Source: Marinobacterium aestuarii (GTDB lineage Bacteria; Pseudomonadota; Gammaproteobacteria; Pseudomonadales; Balneatricaceae). From it: 64,000 bases of DNA. How positions within the stretch are numbered: the stretch's first letter is position 1; the number at the start of each line of letters is the position of its first letter. This document shows, piece after piece, positions 1 to 8,722 of this stretch. The notes under the pieces were generated by a model. It was not told the DNA's origin. It did not search any database and saw only the letters and a list, made by a program, of their open reading frames with translations. The position numbers were made by a program, and so were the translations under genes. Where the stretch lies: assembly GCF_001651805.1 (NCBI RefSeq), contig NZ_CP015839.1, forward strand, positions 1,178,001-1,242,000, in the 5' to 3' direction.

Positions 1-302
1 TCGGTGGCGACCAGAACATTGGCCAGATGATCATAAGCCACGCGCTGCTGCTTGAGGATCTGCTCGGCTTCGGTCAGGGCTTCCTCGACGCTGATTTGGC
101 CGCTGCGGTGGTCCTGGCTGATCGTCAGGCTGCGTTTGTCGTTGGCGACGATACGCTTGTAGGTATTCTTGGCTTCAATGTTGAGACGAAAGCAGGCGGC
201 ATAGATGCCATCCTTGAGGTTTTGTGCGCTTGCAGGCTCTTCGGCTCGGCCAGGGGCGGCGCTGAGTAACAGCAGCACGAAAAGCGGGAAAGTCCTTTTC
301 AT
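1..302 (-). CDS. Secreted hypothetical protein, C-terminus cut off by the window
   Basis: About 100 codons are visible from an ATG at 302 reading leftward; the stop lies outside the window. The N-terminus (MKRTFPLFVLLLLSAAPGRA, then EEP) is a clear Sec signal peptide with a likely cleavage after the Ala at residue 20, so the product should be periplasmic. The mature part is hydrophilic and helix-prone, with a single Cys early on. An AAAGG-like stretch does not precede the ATG; GTTACTGA is the only nearby sequence. I do not recognise the family. It is divergent from the downstream ATPase gene, with a 250-base intergenic region in which no clear promoter was seen. Confidence 0.6.
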   Translation of the reverse strand, partial: MKRTFPLFVLLLLSAAPGRAEEPASAQNLKDGIYAACFRLNIEAKNTYKRIVANDKRSLTISQDHRSGQISVEEALTEAEQILKQQRVAYDHLANVLVAT

Positions 303-552
303 TCAGTAACTCCGGTAGGCGGCTTGGCTATGGCGCTGTCAGTATAGCGTAGCCTTGGCGTTGATTATGCATAGTTCTACGGCGCACCTGTAGCGTCATT
401 TATAGGGGAAATCTGCAGGCGGTCTGGGCCCTGCGTATTCTCCCTTGTTGGCAAAGTGCGCCTGGCGAGTGGGCTGTTACACTGTGGCGAGAGTATTCAG
501 GGCGTGCTGTGCGACGGTGTTTGCCCAACGGGAAAGAGCGGAGGAGTTGCGT

Positions 553-2031
553 ATGTCATCAGGGAATCTGGCGCTGGGGCGCAGCGTTGCGGGTAAGGAT
601 GTTGAGTTGCCGCTGATTATGGCGAACCGCCATGGCTTGATCGCAGGCGCTACCGGTACCGGCAAGACCGTCAGTTTGCAGACCATGGCGGAAGGCTTTG
701 CCCGCAGCGGTGTGCCTGTGTTCATGACGGACGTAAAGGGGGACCTGTCGGGCCTGGCCGCAGAGGGGCGTGGGCACCCGAAGATCGCCGAACGAGTGGC
801 GCTGCTGGGGCTTGATGATTATCGTCCAAGGTCGGCGCCGGTGGTGTTCTGGGACCTGCTGGGGGTCAGGGGGCACCCGGTGCGTACGACTGTGTCGGAC
901 ATGGGGCCGCTGTTGCTGAGTCACCTGCTGGAGCTCAACGAGACTCAGTCCGGCGTGCTCTATGCCTGTTTTCGCATTGCCGACGATGAAGGGCTTTTGC
1001 TGCTGGATCTGAAAGACCTGCAGGCGATGCTGGCCTGGATGGGCGAGAATCGCAGCGCGCTGGGCAGTCGCTACGGCAATATCGCCAGCGCCAGTATAGG
1101 GGCTATCCAGCGGCGTCTGCTGATGCTGGAGTCCGAGGGCGCGGCGCAGTTCTTTGGCGAACCCGCGCTGCAGATGGCGGATCTGATGCAACGGGATTTT
1201 TCCGGCAATGGTGTGATCAGCGTGCTGGATGCAACGGCGCTGATGACAAGGCCAAGGCTCTACTCCACTTTTTTACTCTGGTTGCTGTCTGAGCTGTTTG
1301 AGCAGTTGCCGGAAGTCGGTGACAAGGCCGAGCCAAAACTGGTGTTTTTTTTCGACGAAGCACATTTGCTGTTTGATCGCGCGCCCCGCGCGCTGCTCGA
1401 CAAGGTGGAGCAGGTGGTACGGCTGATTCGTTCCAAGGGCGTCGGGATCTATTTTGTCAGTCAGAGCCCGGGTGATATACCGCAGGACATTCTGGGTCAG
1501 CTGGGGCACCGGGTGCAGCATGCGCTGCGGGCCTTCACGCCTAAAGATCGCAAGGTGGTCAAGGCGGCGGCCCAGACGTTCCGTGCCGCCCCGGGAGTGG
1601 ACACCGAGCAGCTGATAACTGCGCTGGGTGTGGGTGAGGCGCTGGTGTCGGTGCTGGATACCTCCAGTGTGCCGACGGAGGTGGCGCACACCCTGGTGCG
1701 CCCGCCGGAGTCGCGCCTGGGGCCGCTGGAGGATGTTGAGCGGGTGCAGCTTCTGTCCCGTTCGCCCATGGGAGCCCGCTACGATGAAATGGTGGATCGG
1801 GAGTCGGCCTTCGAGCTGCTGAAAGCGCGCAGTGAAAAGGTACTCTCGAGCGAGGCTGCAGCGCTGGCGGATGCGCCTGTGGATGAAAAAAAGTCGCGCA
1901 AGTCGAGTGGGCGGGCCAGCAGTGGTCTGTTTGGCAGCCTGGCGAAAAGCGCGATGCGTGCGATTGGCACCCAGCTTGGACGCCAGATCGTACGCGGGTT
2001 GCTGGGGTCCATTCTGGGCGGGCGCCGCTAG
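553..2031 (+). CDS. HerA/YjgR-type ATPase (DUF853 family)
   Basis: A 492-residue predicted cytoplasmic P-loop ATPase of the HerA-FtsK class related to E. coli YjgR; its physiological role is not well established in the family. Walker A GATGTGKT is at residues 32-39 and a Walker B-like FFFDEAH at about 265-271, followed by the sensor-like SQSP segment near 303. The C-terminal 70 residues are Ser/Ala/Arg-rich and end in a Gly/Arg tail. An in-frame upstream start at 445 exists, but the ATG at 553 is chosen because GGAGGAG ends six bases before it and the family begins at this point. It appears monocistronic; zapE follows after about 180 bases. Confidence 0.85.
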   Translation: MSSGNLALGRSVAGKDVELPLIMANRHGLIAGATGTGKTVSLQTMAEGFARSGVPVFMTDVKGDLSGLAAEGRGHPKIAERVALLGLDDYRPRSAPVVFWDLLGVRGHPVRTTVSDMGPLLLSHLLELNETQSGVLYACFRIADDEGLLLLDLKDLQAMLAWMGENRSALGSRYGNIASASIGAIQRRLLMLESEGAAQFFGEPALQMADLMQRDFSGNGVISVLDATALMTRPRLYSTFLLWLLSELFEQLPEVGDKAEPKLVFFFDEAHLLFDRAPRALLDKVEQVVRLIRSKGVGIYFVSQSPGDIPQDILGQLGHRVQHALRAFTPKDRKVVKAAAQTFRAAPGVDTEQLITALGVGEALVSVLDTSSVPTEVAHTLVRPPESRLGPLEDVERVQLLSRSPMGARYDEMVDRESAFELLKARSEKVLSSEAAALADAPVDEKKSRKSSGRASSGLFGSLAKSAMRAIGTQLGRQIVRGLLGSILGGRR

Positions 2032-2162
2032 GGATTGTTCATGTGTGTGGTGTGTCCTGACGGGCGTTCAGGTGCAAGGCCGGCTGTGAATGGTGCGTTT
2101 TGGGGCTTGTGGTGCCTCTTGTTGTTCCAAGGTCGCGATTGCCAATGCCGGTCTAGCTAGGT

Positions 2163-2180
2163 AAAGTGCCGGCACTTTTT
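2163..2180. promoter_or_regulatory. Perfect 16-base palindrome upstream of zapE
   Basis: AAAGTGCCGGCACTTT (2163-2178) is identical to its reverse complement and is followed by two more T residues. It lies 35 bases before the chosen zapE start. It could be an operator for a dimeric regulator, or a short hairpin (6-bp stem, CCGG loop) acting as a weak terminator for the preceding gene. Nothing in the sequence decides between these. Confidence 0.35.
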
Positions 2181-2214
2181 GATCGACGAACAGATGGCAG
2201 GGGCTGGGGCCGGT

Positions 2215-3318
2215 ATGACTCCGTTAGGACGCTACAAGCAAGATCTAGAGCGGGATGATTTTTCCTATGATCCGGCGCAGGAAATGGCGGTAAAGCATCT
2301 GCAACGCCTGTTTGATGACCTGGTTGCGGCACCGCCGCCAAAGCCTGGCCTGATGCAGCGTCTGGCCAGCGGCTGGAAAAAGGAGCCGAAGGAGCCGCTA
2401 CGCGGGCTCTACTTCTGGGGTGGCGTGGGGCGAGGCAAGACCTACCTGATGGACACCTTCTATGACAGTCTGCCGTTCGAGCAGAAAACCCGCACCCATT
2501 TTCATCGCTTCATGCAGCGCGTACATCAGGATCTCAAAACCCTGGCCGGGGAAAAGAATCCGCTGGTGGAGCTGGCAAGGCGCTACGCGCAGGAAACGCG
2601 CATCATCTGCTTCGATGAGTTCTTTGTCTCCGATATTGCCGATGCCATGATTCTGAGCAGTCTGCTGGAGCAGCTGTTCGCCAATGGCGTATCCCTGGTG
2701 GCGACCTCCAATATAGTGCCCGACGGTCTCTATAAGGATGGCCTGCAGCGCGCGCGCTTTATGCCGGCCATCGCGCTGCTGAACAGGTTCACCGAAGTGG
2801 TTAACGTGGATGGGGGCATCGACTACCGTCTGCGGGCCCTGGAGCAGGCCGAGCTGTATCACTCGCCACTGGATGCAAAGGCCGATGAAAGCCTGAATGC
2901 CAGCTTCGAGTCGCTGGCGCCCGATCTGGTGGAAGTGGTGGAAGCTGAAGTGCTGCAGGTCAATGGTCGCGGCATCCGTTCGCGGCGCTGCTGCGAGGAT
3001 GTGGTCTGGTTTGATTTCGCCGATCTGTGCCAGGGGCCGCGCTCGCAGAACGACTATATAGAGCTGGCCAAGCTCTACCATGCGGTGCTGGTCTCCAATG
3101 TGCCGCAGCTTGGGCGCAGCAATGATGATGCGGCGCGCCGCTTTATCAATATGGTGGATGAATTCTACGACAGCGGCGTCAAGCTGATCCTGTCGGCGGC
3201 GGCACCGATTCACGGGATCTACAGCGAAGGTCGTCTGGAGTTCGAGATTCAGCGTACCCAGAGCCGCCTGCTGGAAATGCAGTCCCATGAGTACCTGGCG
3301 CGGGCACATCGGGCCTGA
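2215..3318 (+). CDS. zapE: Cell division protein ZapE (AFG1-like ATPase)
   Basis: A 367-residue AFG1/LACE1-type ATPase. In E. coli ZapE associates with the Z-ring and affects its stability in an ATP-dependent way. Walker A GGVGRGKT is at residues 69-76, Walker B ICFDEF at 131-136, and TSN (sensor I-like) follows about 40 residues later. The start at 2215 (MTPLGRYKQD) is chosen because this is where homologues begin. In-frame starts at 2179 (TTG) and 2194 (ATG) would add a Gly/Ala-rich leader without a family counterpart. The gene precedes rplM, as in Pseudomonas. Confidence 0.9.
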   Translation: MTPLGRYKQDLERDDFSYDPAQEMAVKHLQRLFDDLVAAPPPKPGLMQRLASGWKKEPKEPLRGLYFWGGVGRGKTYLMDTFYDSLPFEQKTRTHFHRFMQRVHQDLKTLAGEKNPLVELARRYAQETRIICFDEFFVSDIADAMILSSLLEQLFANGVSLVATSNIVPDGLYKDGLQRARFMPAIALLNRFTEVVNVDGGIDYRLRALEQAELYHSPLDAKADESLNASFESLAPDLVEVVEAEVLQVNGRGIRSRRCCEDVVWFDFADLCQGPRSQNDYIELAKLYHAVLVSNVPQLGRSNDDAARRFINMVDEFYDSGVKLILSAAAPIHGIYSEGRLEFEIQRTQSRLLEMQSHEYLARAHRA

Positions 3319-3359
3319 AAAAAATATCCGGATTCGGATGGGAAACTGCTTCTTGGCTA

Positions 3360-3388
3360 TCGCATTTGCAGTGCGACTTGTCTATAAT
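3360..3388 (+). promoter_or_regulatory. Probable promoter of rplM-rpsI
   Basis: A perfect -10 hexamer TATAAT lies at 3383-3388. At 17-base spacing the -35 position (3360-3365, TCGCAT) is a poor match, so activity would depend mainly on the -10 and upstream AT content. It falls 134 bases before rplM, leaving room for the structured leader described below. Confidence 0.45.
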
Positions 3389-3418
3389 TCGCGCCACCTA
3401 TTTCTATGGGTTGTTACT

Positions 3419-3500
3419 GTTGTGGTCGGGATGCTCCCGAACACAACCAAGAATTATAAGTCAGTTCGGTGGCACATCTGAAATGTGTGGCGAGAACTGA
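3419..3500 (+). promoter_or_regulatory. Structured 5' leader of rplM (putative L13 autoregulatory element)
   Basis: Two stem-loops precede rplM. Hairpin 1 (3419-3447) pairs GTTGTG with CACAAC and TCGGG with CCCGA around an ATGCT loop, with one G-A mismatch. Hairpin 2 (3461-3500) pairs TCAGTTC with GAACTGA on the outside and CACAT with ATGTG on the inside. The ribosome-binding region starts just after hairpin 2. In E. coli the rplM-rpsI operon is known to be repressed by its own product L13 through the rplM leader. Placing that function here is inference from position and foldability. Confidence 0.45.
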
Positions 3501-3522
3501 GTTAAATAAAGGCAATATACAG

Positions 3523-3951
3523 ATGAAGACTTTTGTTGCTAAACCAGCCGAAGTAAAACGCGACTGGTACGTTGTTGATGCCGAGGGTAAAACCCTGGGG
3601 CGTCTGGCTACTGAGATTGCACGTCGCCTGCGCGGCAAGCATAAGCCGGAATTCACTCCTCACGTTGATACCGGCGATTACATCGTTGTTGTTAACGCTG
3701 AGAAAATCGGTGTTACCGGTAATAAGCGCAAAGACAAGATCTACTACCGCCACACCGGTTACCCGGGCGGTCTGCGCGAAGCTTCTTTCCAGACAATGAT
3801 CGACTCTCACCCGGAGCGGGTTCTTGAGATCGCGGTCAAGGGTATGCTGCCCAAGGGCCCGCTGGGCCGTGCCATGAACAGCAAACTGAAAGTTTACGCT
3901 GGCACCGAACATCCGCATCAGGCTCAGCAGCCCAAAGAACTGAACATTTAA
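3523..3951 (+). CDS. rplM: 50S ribosomal protein L13
   Basis: A 142-residue large-subunit protein, the same length as E. coli L13, which binds 23S rRNA early in 50S assembly. The sequence is typical throughout: [20 protein letters not shown] at the start, [19 protein letters not shown] in the middle and a [16 protein letters not shown]-type end. The ATG at 3523 is chosen over in-frame upstream codons because it gives the family length and has AAAGG 12 bases upstream. It forms an operon with rpsI, 13 bases downstream, ending at a strong terminator. Confidence 0.98.
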   Translation: MKTFVAKPAEVKRDWYVVDAEGKTLGRLATEIARRLRGKHKPEFTPHVDTGDYIVVVNAEKIGVTGNKRKDKIYYRHTGYPGGLREASFQTMIDSHPERVLEIAVKGMLPKGPLGRAMNSKLKVYAGTEHPHQAQQPKELNI

Positions 3952-3964
3952 GGGAAGGCAGACT

Positions 3965-4357
3965 ATGTCCACTACTCAGTATTACGGTACCGGCCGTCGT
4001 AAAACCTCTACTGCTCGCGTCTTCCTGCGCCCGGGTACAGGTGTTATCACTATCAATGACCGCACGATCGAAAACTACTTCGGTCGCGAAACTGCACGCA
4101 TGATCGTGCGTCAGCCGCTGGAATTGACTGACTCTGTCGAAAAATTCGACGTTTTCGTTACTGTCGCCGGTGGTGGTGGTTTCGGTCAGGCAGGCGCTAT
4201 CCGTCACGGTATCACCCGTGCACTGATGGTTTATGATGAAACTCTGCGTCCGTCACTGCGTAGCGCTGGTTTCGTAACCCGCGACTCCCGCATGGTTGAG
4301 CGTAAGAAAGTCGGCCTGCGCAAAGCACGTAAGCGTCCTCAGTTCTCCAAGCGTTAA
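3965..4357 (+). CDS. rpsI: 30S ribosomal protein S9
   Basis: A 130-residue small-subunit protein whose C-terminal tail reaches the P-site tRNA. The family signature [15 protein letters not shown] lies near residues 66-80, and the basic tail ends RKRPQFSKR as in other S9 proteins. GGGAAGG at 3952-3958 is its ribosome-binding site. It is co-transcribed with rplM and followed by a rho-independent terminator at about 4392. Confidence 0.98.
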   Translation: MSTTQYYGTGRRKTSTARVFLRPGTGVITINDRTIENYFGRETARMIVRQPLELTDSVEKFDVFVTVAGGGGFGQAGAIRHGITRALMVYDETLRPSLRSAGFVTRDSRMVERKKVGLRKARKRPQFSKR

Positions 4358-4391
4358 TTCGCTTTCGGCTTCGGTCGAAGACTGTGGCAAG

Positions 4392-4428
4392 AAAAACGCT
4401 CAAGCCTTTTTGGCTTGGGCGTTTTTTT
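4392..4428 (+). terminator. Rho-independent terminator of rplM-rpsI
   Basis: AAAAACGCTCAAGCC pairs with GGCTTGGGCGTTTTT around a TTTTT loop (one G-T pair), followed by more T residues. It lies 34 bases after the rpsI stop. Confidence 0.9.
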
Positions 4429-4620
4429 GTTTGGGCTAGATCAAAAGTCGTACGGATGTCAGGCTATTAGCCCGCCAATGTCCTTGTAAGCGAAGGGTAT
4501 TTTCATTACCATTTGGGCCATTTTAAAAATCCGTTATTTGATGATTTTTAGTTGAGCGATCGGGTTATTTGCGTTCTTGCTGGGCGTTAAATTGCAGATC
4601 GAACAAGGGAGAGAGAGTTA

Positions 4621-5217
4621 ATGAGTAATGACGGCGTGAACAAGGGGCGGCGTCGACTCCTGGTCGGCGCGACCTCTGCGGTAGGGGCTGTCGGTGCAGT
4701 GGGGGTTGCTGTTCCCTTCGTGGCCTCATGGATGCCCAGTGCCAAGGCACGTTCCGCGGGTGCTCCGGTAACGGTCGATGTGAGTAAACTGGAACCGGGT
4801 CAGCAGATGGTCGTCAAGTGGCGTGGCAAGCCGGTCTGGCTGGTCAAGCGTAACGAGAAGACACTGAGCGATCTGGCAGGTCTTGATAGTCGCCTGACGG
4901 ACCCCAAGTCAGAAGTGCCGCAGCAGCCGGCTTACATTCCGCATGATTCTAGCCGCTCCCTGCGTCCGGATATTTCGGTGCTGGTGGGTATCTGCACGCA
5001 CCTGGGCTGCTCTCCGACCTACCGTCCGGAAATTGCACCTGAAGATCTGGGTCCTGACTGGGTCGGCGGCTTCTACTGCCCCTGTCACGGTTCGCGCTTC
5101 GACCTGTCCGGTCGCGTACTGAAAGGCTCCCCGGCGCCCTCGAATCTGGTTATTCCTCCGCATAACTACCCGGAAGAAAATATCCTCGTCGTCGGTGTGG
5201 ATCAGGAGACTGCATAA
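4621..5217 (+). CDS. petA: Ubiquinol-cytochrome c reductase, Rieske iron-sulfur subunit
   Basis: A 198-residue subunit of the cytochrome bc1 complex that passes electrons from ubiquinol to cytochrome c1. The N-terminus has a Tat-like RRRLLV at residues 11-16, then a Gly/Ala/Val-rich hydrophobic anchor to about residue 35. The 2Fe-2S cluster motifs CTHLGC (125-130) and CPCHGS (153-158) are both complete. GGGAGAGAG ends just before the ATG. It opens the petABC operon; the stop TAA overlaps the petB ATG by one base (TAATG). The 190 bases upstream hold no promoter I can call. Confidence 0.97.
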   Translation: MSNDGVNKGRRRLLVGATSAVGAVGAVGVAVPFVASWMPSAKARSAGAPVTVDVSKLEPGQQMVVKWRGKPVWLVKRNEKTLSDLAGLDSRLTDPKSEVPQQPAYIPHDSSRSLRPDISVLVGICTHLGCSPTYRPEIAPEDLGPDWVGGFYCPCHGSRFDLSGRVLKGSPAPSNLVIPPHNYPEENILVVGVDQETA

Positions 5218-6467
5218 TGGCTAATCCAAACAAGAGCAAGGCCGAAAGTGGTCTGATGCGCTGGATCGACGATCGTTTTCCGGCGACGCAGATGTGGGAA
5301 GATCACCTTTCCAAATACTATGCTCCGAAGAACTTCAACTTCTGGTATTTCTTCGGCTCGCTGGCGATGCTGGTTCTGGTTAACCAGATCCTTACCGGCA
5401 TCTGGCTGACCATGAGCTACAACCCGTCCGCAGAAGGCGCCTTTGCGTCTGTTGAGTACATCATGCGCGACGTCGAATATGGCTGGCTGCTGCGCTACAT
5501 GCACTCCACCGGTGCTTCGGCCTTCTTCCTGGTGGTGTACCTGCACATGTTCCGTGGCATCTTGTACGGTTCCTACCGCAAGCCGCGCGAGCTGGTGTGG
5601 CTGTTCGGCATGACCATCTACCTGGCGCTGATGGCGGAAGCCTTCATGGGTTATCTGCTGCCCTGGGGCCAGATGTCCTACTGGGGTGCCCAGGTTATCG
5701 TGTCCCTGTTCTCTGCCGTGCCCTTTATCGGTGAAGACCTGTCGCTGTGGATTCGTGGTGACTACCTGATATCGGGTATTACCCTGACGCGCTTCTTCTC
5801 GCTGCATGTCATAGCGCTGCCGATCGTGTTGCTGGCGCTGGTGGTGCTGCACATCATCGCGCTGCACGAAGTGGGTTCCAATAACCCCGACGGTATCGAG
5901 ATCAAGGCCAACAAGGATGAAAATGGCGTGCCGCTTGACGGTATTCCGTTCCACCCTTACTACACCGTCAAGGATATTGTTGGTGTGGTCGTGTTCCTGT
6001 TCGTGTTCAGCATCGTGGTCTTCTTCTTCCCTGAAGGCGGCGGTTACTTTATTGAAGCGCCGAACTTCGAGCCTGCCAACTCGCTGAAAACGCCTGAGCA
6101 CATAGCGCCGGTGTGGTATTTCACGCCCTTCTACGCCATGTTGCGTGCCATTCCGCCCATCGCCGGCTCCCAGTTCCCGGGTGTTGTTGTCATGGGTGGT
6201 GCCATTGCTGTTCTGTTCGTACTGCCCTGGCTGGACCGTAGTCCGGTCAAGTCCATGCGCTACAAGGGCATGATCAGCAAGGTGACACTGGTGATCTTCG
6301 CGGTCAGCTTTGTGATTCTGGGTTATCTGGGTGTGGTTGCGTCCAACCCGACCCGTACGCTGGTTTCCCAGATCTGTACTGCGCTGTATTTCGCGTATTT
6401 CTTTCTGATGCCGATCTACACCAGGATGGAGAGCACTAAACCGGTTCCGGAAAGGGTTACAGGCTAA
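5217..6467 (+). CDS. petB: Cytochrome b subunit of the bc1 complex
   Basis: A 416-residue integral membrane protein that carries the two b hemes and the quinol oxidation and reduction sites. Many hydrophobic helices are visible. The paired heme-ligand histidines lie in the helix with YMHSTGASAFF and HMFRG, and in HVIALP and HIIALHE. The PEWY-equivalent appears as PVWYFTPFYAMLRA. The length fits a fused-type bacterial cytochrome b. It is coupled by one-base overlaps to petA upstream and petC downstream. Confidence 0.97.
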   Translation: MANPNKSKAESGLMRWIDDRFPATQMWEDHLSKYYAPKNFNFWYFFGSLAMLVLVNQILTGIWLTMSYNPSAEGAFASVEYIMRDVEYGWLLRYMHSTGASAFFLVVYLHMFRGILYGSYRKPRELVWLFGMTIYLALMAEAFMGYLLPWGQMSYWGAQVIVSLFSAVPFIGEDLSLWIRGDYLISGITLTRFFSLHVIALPIVLLALVVLHIIALHEVGSNNPDGIEIKANKDENGVPLDGIPFHPYYTVKDIVGVVVFLFVFSIVVFFFPEGGGYFIEAPNFEPANSLKTPEHIAPVWYFTPFYAMLRAIPPIAGSQFPGVVVMGGAIAVLFVLPWLDRSPVKSMRYKGMISKVTLVIFAVSFVILGYLGVVASNPTRTLVSQICTALYFAYFFLMPIYTRMESTKPVPERVTG

Positions 6468-7231
6468 TGAAAAAGTATCTGATTGCATTGATGATGGTCC
6501 TGCTGCCGGTATCGGTACAGGCCTCGGTCGGGGGTGTTCAACTCGACTCTATCGAAGTGGACCTCGAGAATCAGGCCTCTTTGCAGCGCGGTATGGGCAC
6601 TTTCGTTAACCGTTGCATGGGCTGTCACTCGGCGGACTATCAGCGTTACGAGCGTGCCGCCATTGATCTTGAGATTCCTACGGAGCTGGCAGAGCAATAC
6701 CTGCTGCTGGGGGATCAGAAGGTTGGCGAGCAGATGAGAATCGCCATGGACAAGGGTGATGCGGCGAACTGGTTTGGTAACCCGCCGCCGGATCTGTCTC
6801 TGGAAGCGCGTCTGCGCGGGCCGGACTGGATCTACACTTACCTGCGCAGCTTCTACCAGGATGAGTCGCGCCCCTGGGGTGTGAACAACGTGGTCTTCAA
6901 GGACGTGGGCATGCCCAACGTGCTGCAGGATCTGCAGGGTTTGCAGGTCAATCACTGCACGGCGGAAGAGTTTGCTCATGCAGCTTCCGGCGAGATAGAT
7001 CCGCTGACCAACACCCGCATGTCCAAGTGTCTGACGGTTGCAGACAGTGGTAGCCAGACAGTCGAAGAGTTCGACAAGACGGTCTACGACCTGACCAACT
7101 TCCTGACCTACATGGGTGAGCCGTACCGTCTTGAATCCGAGCGCATCGGCACCAAGGTACTTATCTTCCTGTTTATTTTCTTCCTGTTCGCATTTGCGCT
7201 GAAGAAAGAGTACTGGAAAGACGTACACTAA
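6467..7231 (+). CDS. petC: Cytochrome c1 subunit of the bc1 complex
   Basis: A 254-residue membrane-anchored c-type cytochrome that takes electrons from the Rieske protein and passes them to soluble cytochrome c. A signal peptide covers residues 1-19 (ending VQAS). The heme-binding CMGCH is at residues 50-54, the axial Met region is probably near NTRMSKC, and a single C-terminal transmembrane anchor (IFLFIFFLFAFAL) lies just before the basic tail. It ends the petABC operon and is followed by a terminator. Confidence 0.96.
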   Translation: MKKYLIALMMVLLPVSVQASVGGVQLDSIEVDLENQASLQRGMGTFVNRCMGCHSADYQRYERAAIDLEIPTELAEQYLLLGDQKVGEQMRIAMDKGDAANWFGNPPPDLSLEARLRGPDWIYTYLRSFYQDESRPWGVNNVVFKDVGMPNVLQDLQGLQVNHCTAEEFAHAASGEIDPLTNTRMSKCLTVADSGSQTVEEFDKTVYDLTNFLTYMGEPYRLESERIGTKVLIFLFIFFLFAFALKKEYWKDVH

Positions 7232-7257
7232 GGTTCTTGTGTTCGAACAACGATCGT

Positions 7258-7293
7258 ATGCGGCCTGAAGGATCGGGCCGCATTTATTTTTTT
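7258..7293 (+). terminator. Rho-independent terminator after petABC
   Basis: ATGCGGCC (7258-7265) pairs with GGCCGCAT (7276-7283), followed by TTATTTTTTT. It lies 27 bases after the petC stop and only about 30 bases before the sspA start. Confidence 0.85.
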
Positions 7294-7319
7294 AAATGAA
7301 GACTGACGGGGATTATCCG

Positions 7320-7952
7320 ATGGGAGTAGTGGCTAAGCGTTCTTCCATGACCTTCTTTTCCAATGGTGCAGACCATTACAGCCACCGCGTGCGTATCGTG
7401 CTGGCGGAAAAAGGGGTCGCAGTCGATATTGTCGACTGCACCGAAAGTGACTTGCCCGAGGATTTGTCGTCACTGAATCCCTACAACAGCCTGCCGACCC
7501 TGCTGGATCGGGAGCTGGTGTTGTACGAGCCGAATGTGATGATGGAATATCTCGATGAGCGTTTTCCACATCCGCCACTGTTGCCGGTTTACCCGGTAGC
7601 GCGTGCAGAAAGCCGTTTGTACATGTACCGCATCCAGCACGACTGGTGTGGTCTGGCGGACACTATTCTGGCTGGCAAGGCTGATGCACCCGAGATCGAG
7701 CGCTGCCGCAAGGAATTGCGCGATGGTCTGGTCGCCATTTCTCCGATTTTTGGAGAAAAGGACTTCTTCATGAGTGAAGAGTTTTCCCTGGTAGACTGCT
7801 GTCTGGCGCCGCTGTTGTGGCGTTTGCCCGCCATGGGTATCGAGCTGCCGGAAGCGCAGTGCAAGATGCTGGTACGTTACATGAAGCGCATTTTTGAGCG
7901 TGAGGCTTTCCAGGAGAGTCTGTCGGAAGCTGAGCGTGAGATGCGCGACTGA
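7320..7952 (+). CDS. sspA: Stringent starvation protein A
   Basis: A 210-residue glutathione-transferase-fold protein that binds RNA polymerase and alters promoter choice in stationary phase or acid stress in E. coli. The thioredoxin-like N-terminal domain includes HYSHRVRIVLAEKG, and the family hallmark PHPPLLPVYPVARAESRLYM is nearly identical to E. coli. The start at 7320 (MGVVAKRS) is chosen over the ATG at 7296 because homologues begin here and ACGGGG precedes it by about 10 bases. sspB follows, as in E. coli and Pseudomonas. Confidence 0.95.
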   Translation: MGVVAKRSSMTFFSNGADHYSHRVRIVLAEKGVAVDIVDCTESDLPEDLSSLNPYNSLPTLLDRELVLYEPNVMMEYLDERFPHPPLLPVYPVARAESRLYMYRIQHDWCGLADTILAGKADAPEIERCRKELRDGLVAISPIFGEKDFFMSEEFSLVDCCLAPLLWRLPAMGIELPEAQCKMLVRYMKRIFEREAFQESLSEAEREMRD

Positions 7953-8147
7953 TAGCCTCCGGGTTCTAGTGGTACGAATCAAGGGATGGAGGCGACTCTG
8001 TCCCTTTTTTATGGGCGATGCCCGCGTGCGTTCTGGCTGTCGATAGGGCTGCTGGCGCAGGTAAAGACGGCGATATCCGTCATGTTGAATTACAGAAAGC
8101 AGGGCGCCGCGTCAGGGATGTGCGGCTGTGCCTGCGGAGGCAGAGTA

Positions 8148-8633
8148 ATGAATCCTAGTCGTCCCTATATCGCTCGAGGTCTGTATGAATGGATCCTCGA
8201 TAATGACTGTACACCCCATCTGGTGGTGGATGCAGAGGCGCCCCATGTGGTGGTGCCGCGCCAGTTTGTGCAGGACGGTCAGATAGTGCTGAATGTGCTG
8301 CCCTCGGCCGTGCGTGACTTCTTTATGGGGGAGAGCGAGATTTCGTTCAGCGCCCGCTTTGGTGGCGTGCCCATGCAGGTGCGGGTGCCTTACGCGGCGC
8401 TGATGGCCATCTTCGCCAAGGAGAATGCCATGGGCATGGGCTTTGGCATGGAGCCCGGTGCCGACTATTACGAGCGCCTGCAGCCGGTGGATGCTGTTGC
8501 GGGGGAAGATGAAGGGCAAGAGCAGGTCGATGGGCCGGCAGATGAGGGCGCTGAGAAGGGGGCGGAGCCTGTTCAGGCGGTCGCGCCAAAAAGACCGAAG
8601 CCGGGGCGCCCGAATCTCAAGGTCGTAAAATAG
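8148..8633 (+). CDS. sspB: ClpXP specificity-enhancing factor SspB
   Basis: A 161-residue adaptor that captures ssrA-tagged proteins and hands them to the ClpXP protease. The substrate-binding domain is recognisable from RPYIARGLYEWILDN through the NARFGG-type sequence (here SARFGGVPMQVRVP) to about residue 110. An acidic, Gly/Glu-rich linker follows, and a basic C-terminal end (GRPNLKVVK) that matches the ClpX-docking tail. The ATG at 8148 is chosen because GGAGG lies 9 bases upstream and homologues start here; a longer in-frame reading from 7986 has no support. The gap of 195 bases from sspA is larger than usual. Confidence 0.93.
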   Translation: MNPSRPYIARGLYEWILDNDCTPHLVVDAEAPHVVVPRQFVQDGQIVLNVLPSAVRDFFMGESEISFSARFGGVPMQVRVPYAALMAIFAKENAMGMGFGMEPGADYYERLQPVDAVAGEDEGQEQVDGPADEGAEKGAEPVQAVAPKRPKPGRPNLKVVK

Positions 8634-8722
8634 TTGTTCGTGAAATAGTAGCTATAAACAGCAGCTGTGATGGTTGCTGTTGTGTCGGACAGACTGCGCG
8701 TGGCGTAGCCTGTCCGGTTCCA

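Noticed and set aside
4430-4620. A promoter or riboswitch ahead of petABC
   Set aside because: Several AT-rich hexamers exist but none pair with a -35 at acceptable spacing, and no known riboswitch core was seen.
8634-8722. A bidirectional terminator between convergent sspB and dolP
   Set aside because: Short imperfect pairs (AACAGCA with TGCTGTT, GGACAG with CTGTCC) exist but lack T-runs, so I did not call one.
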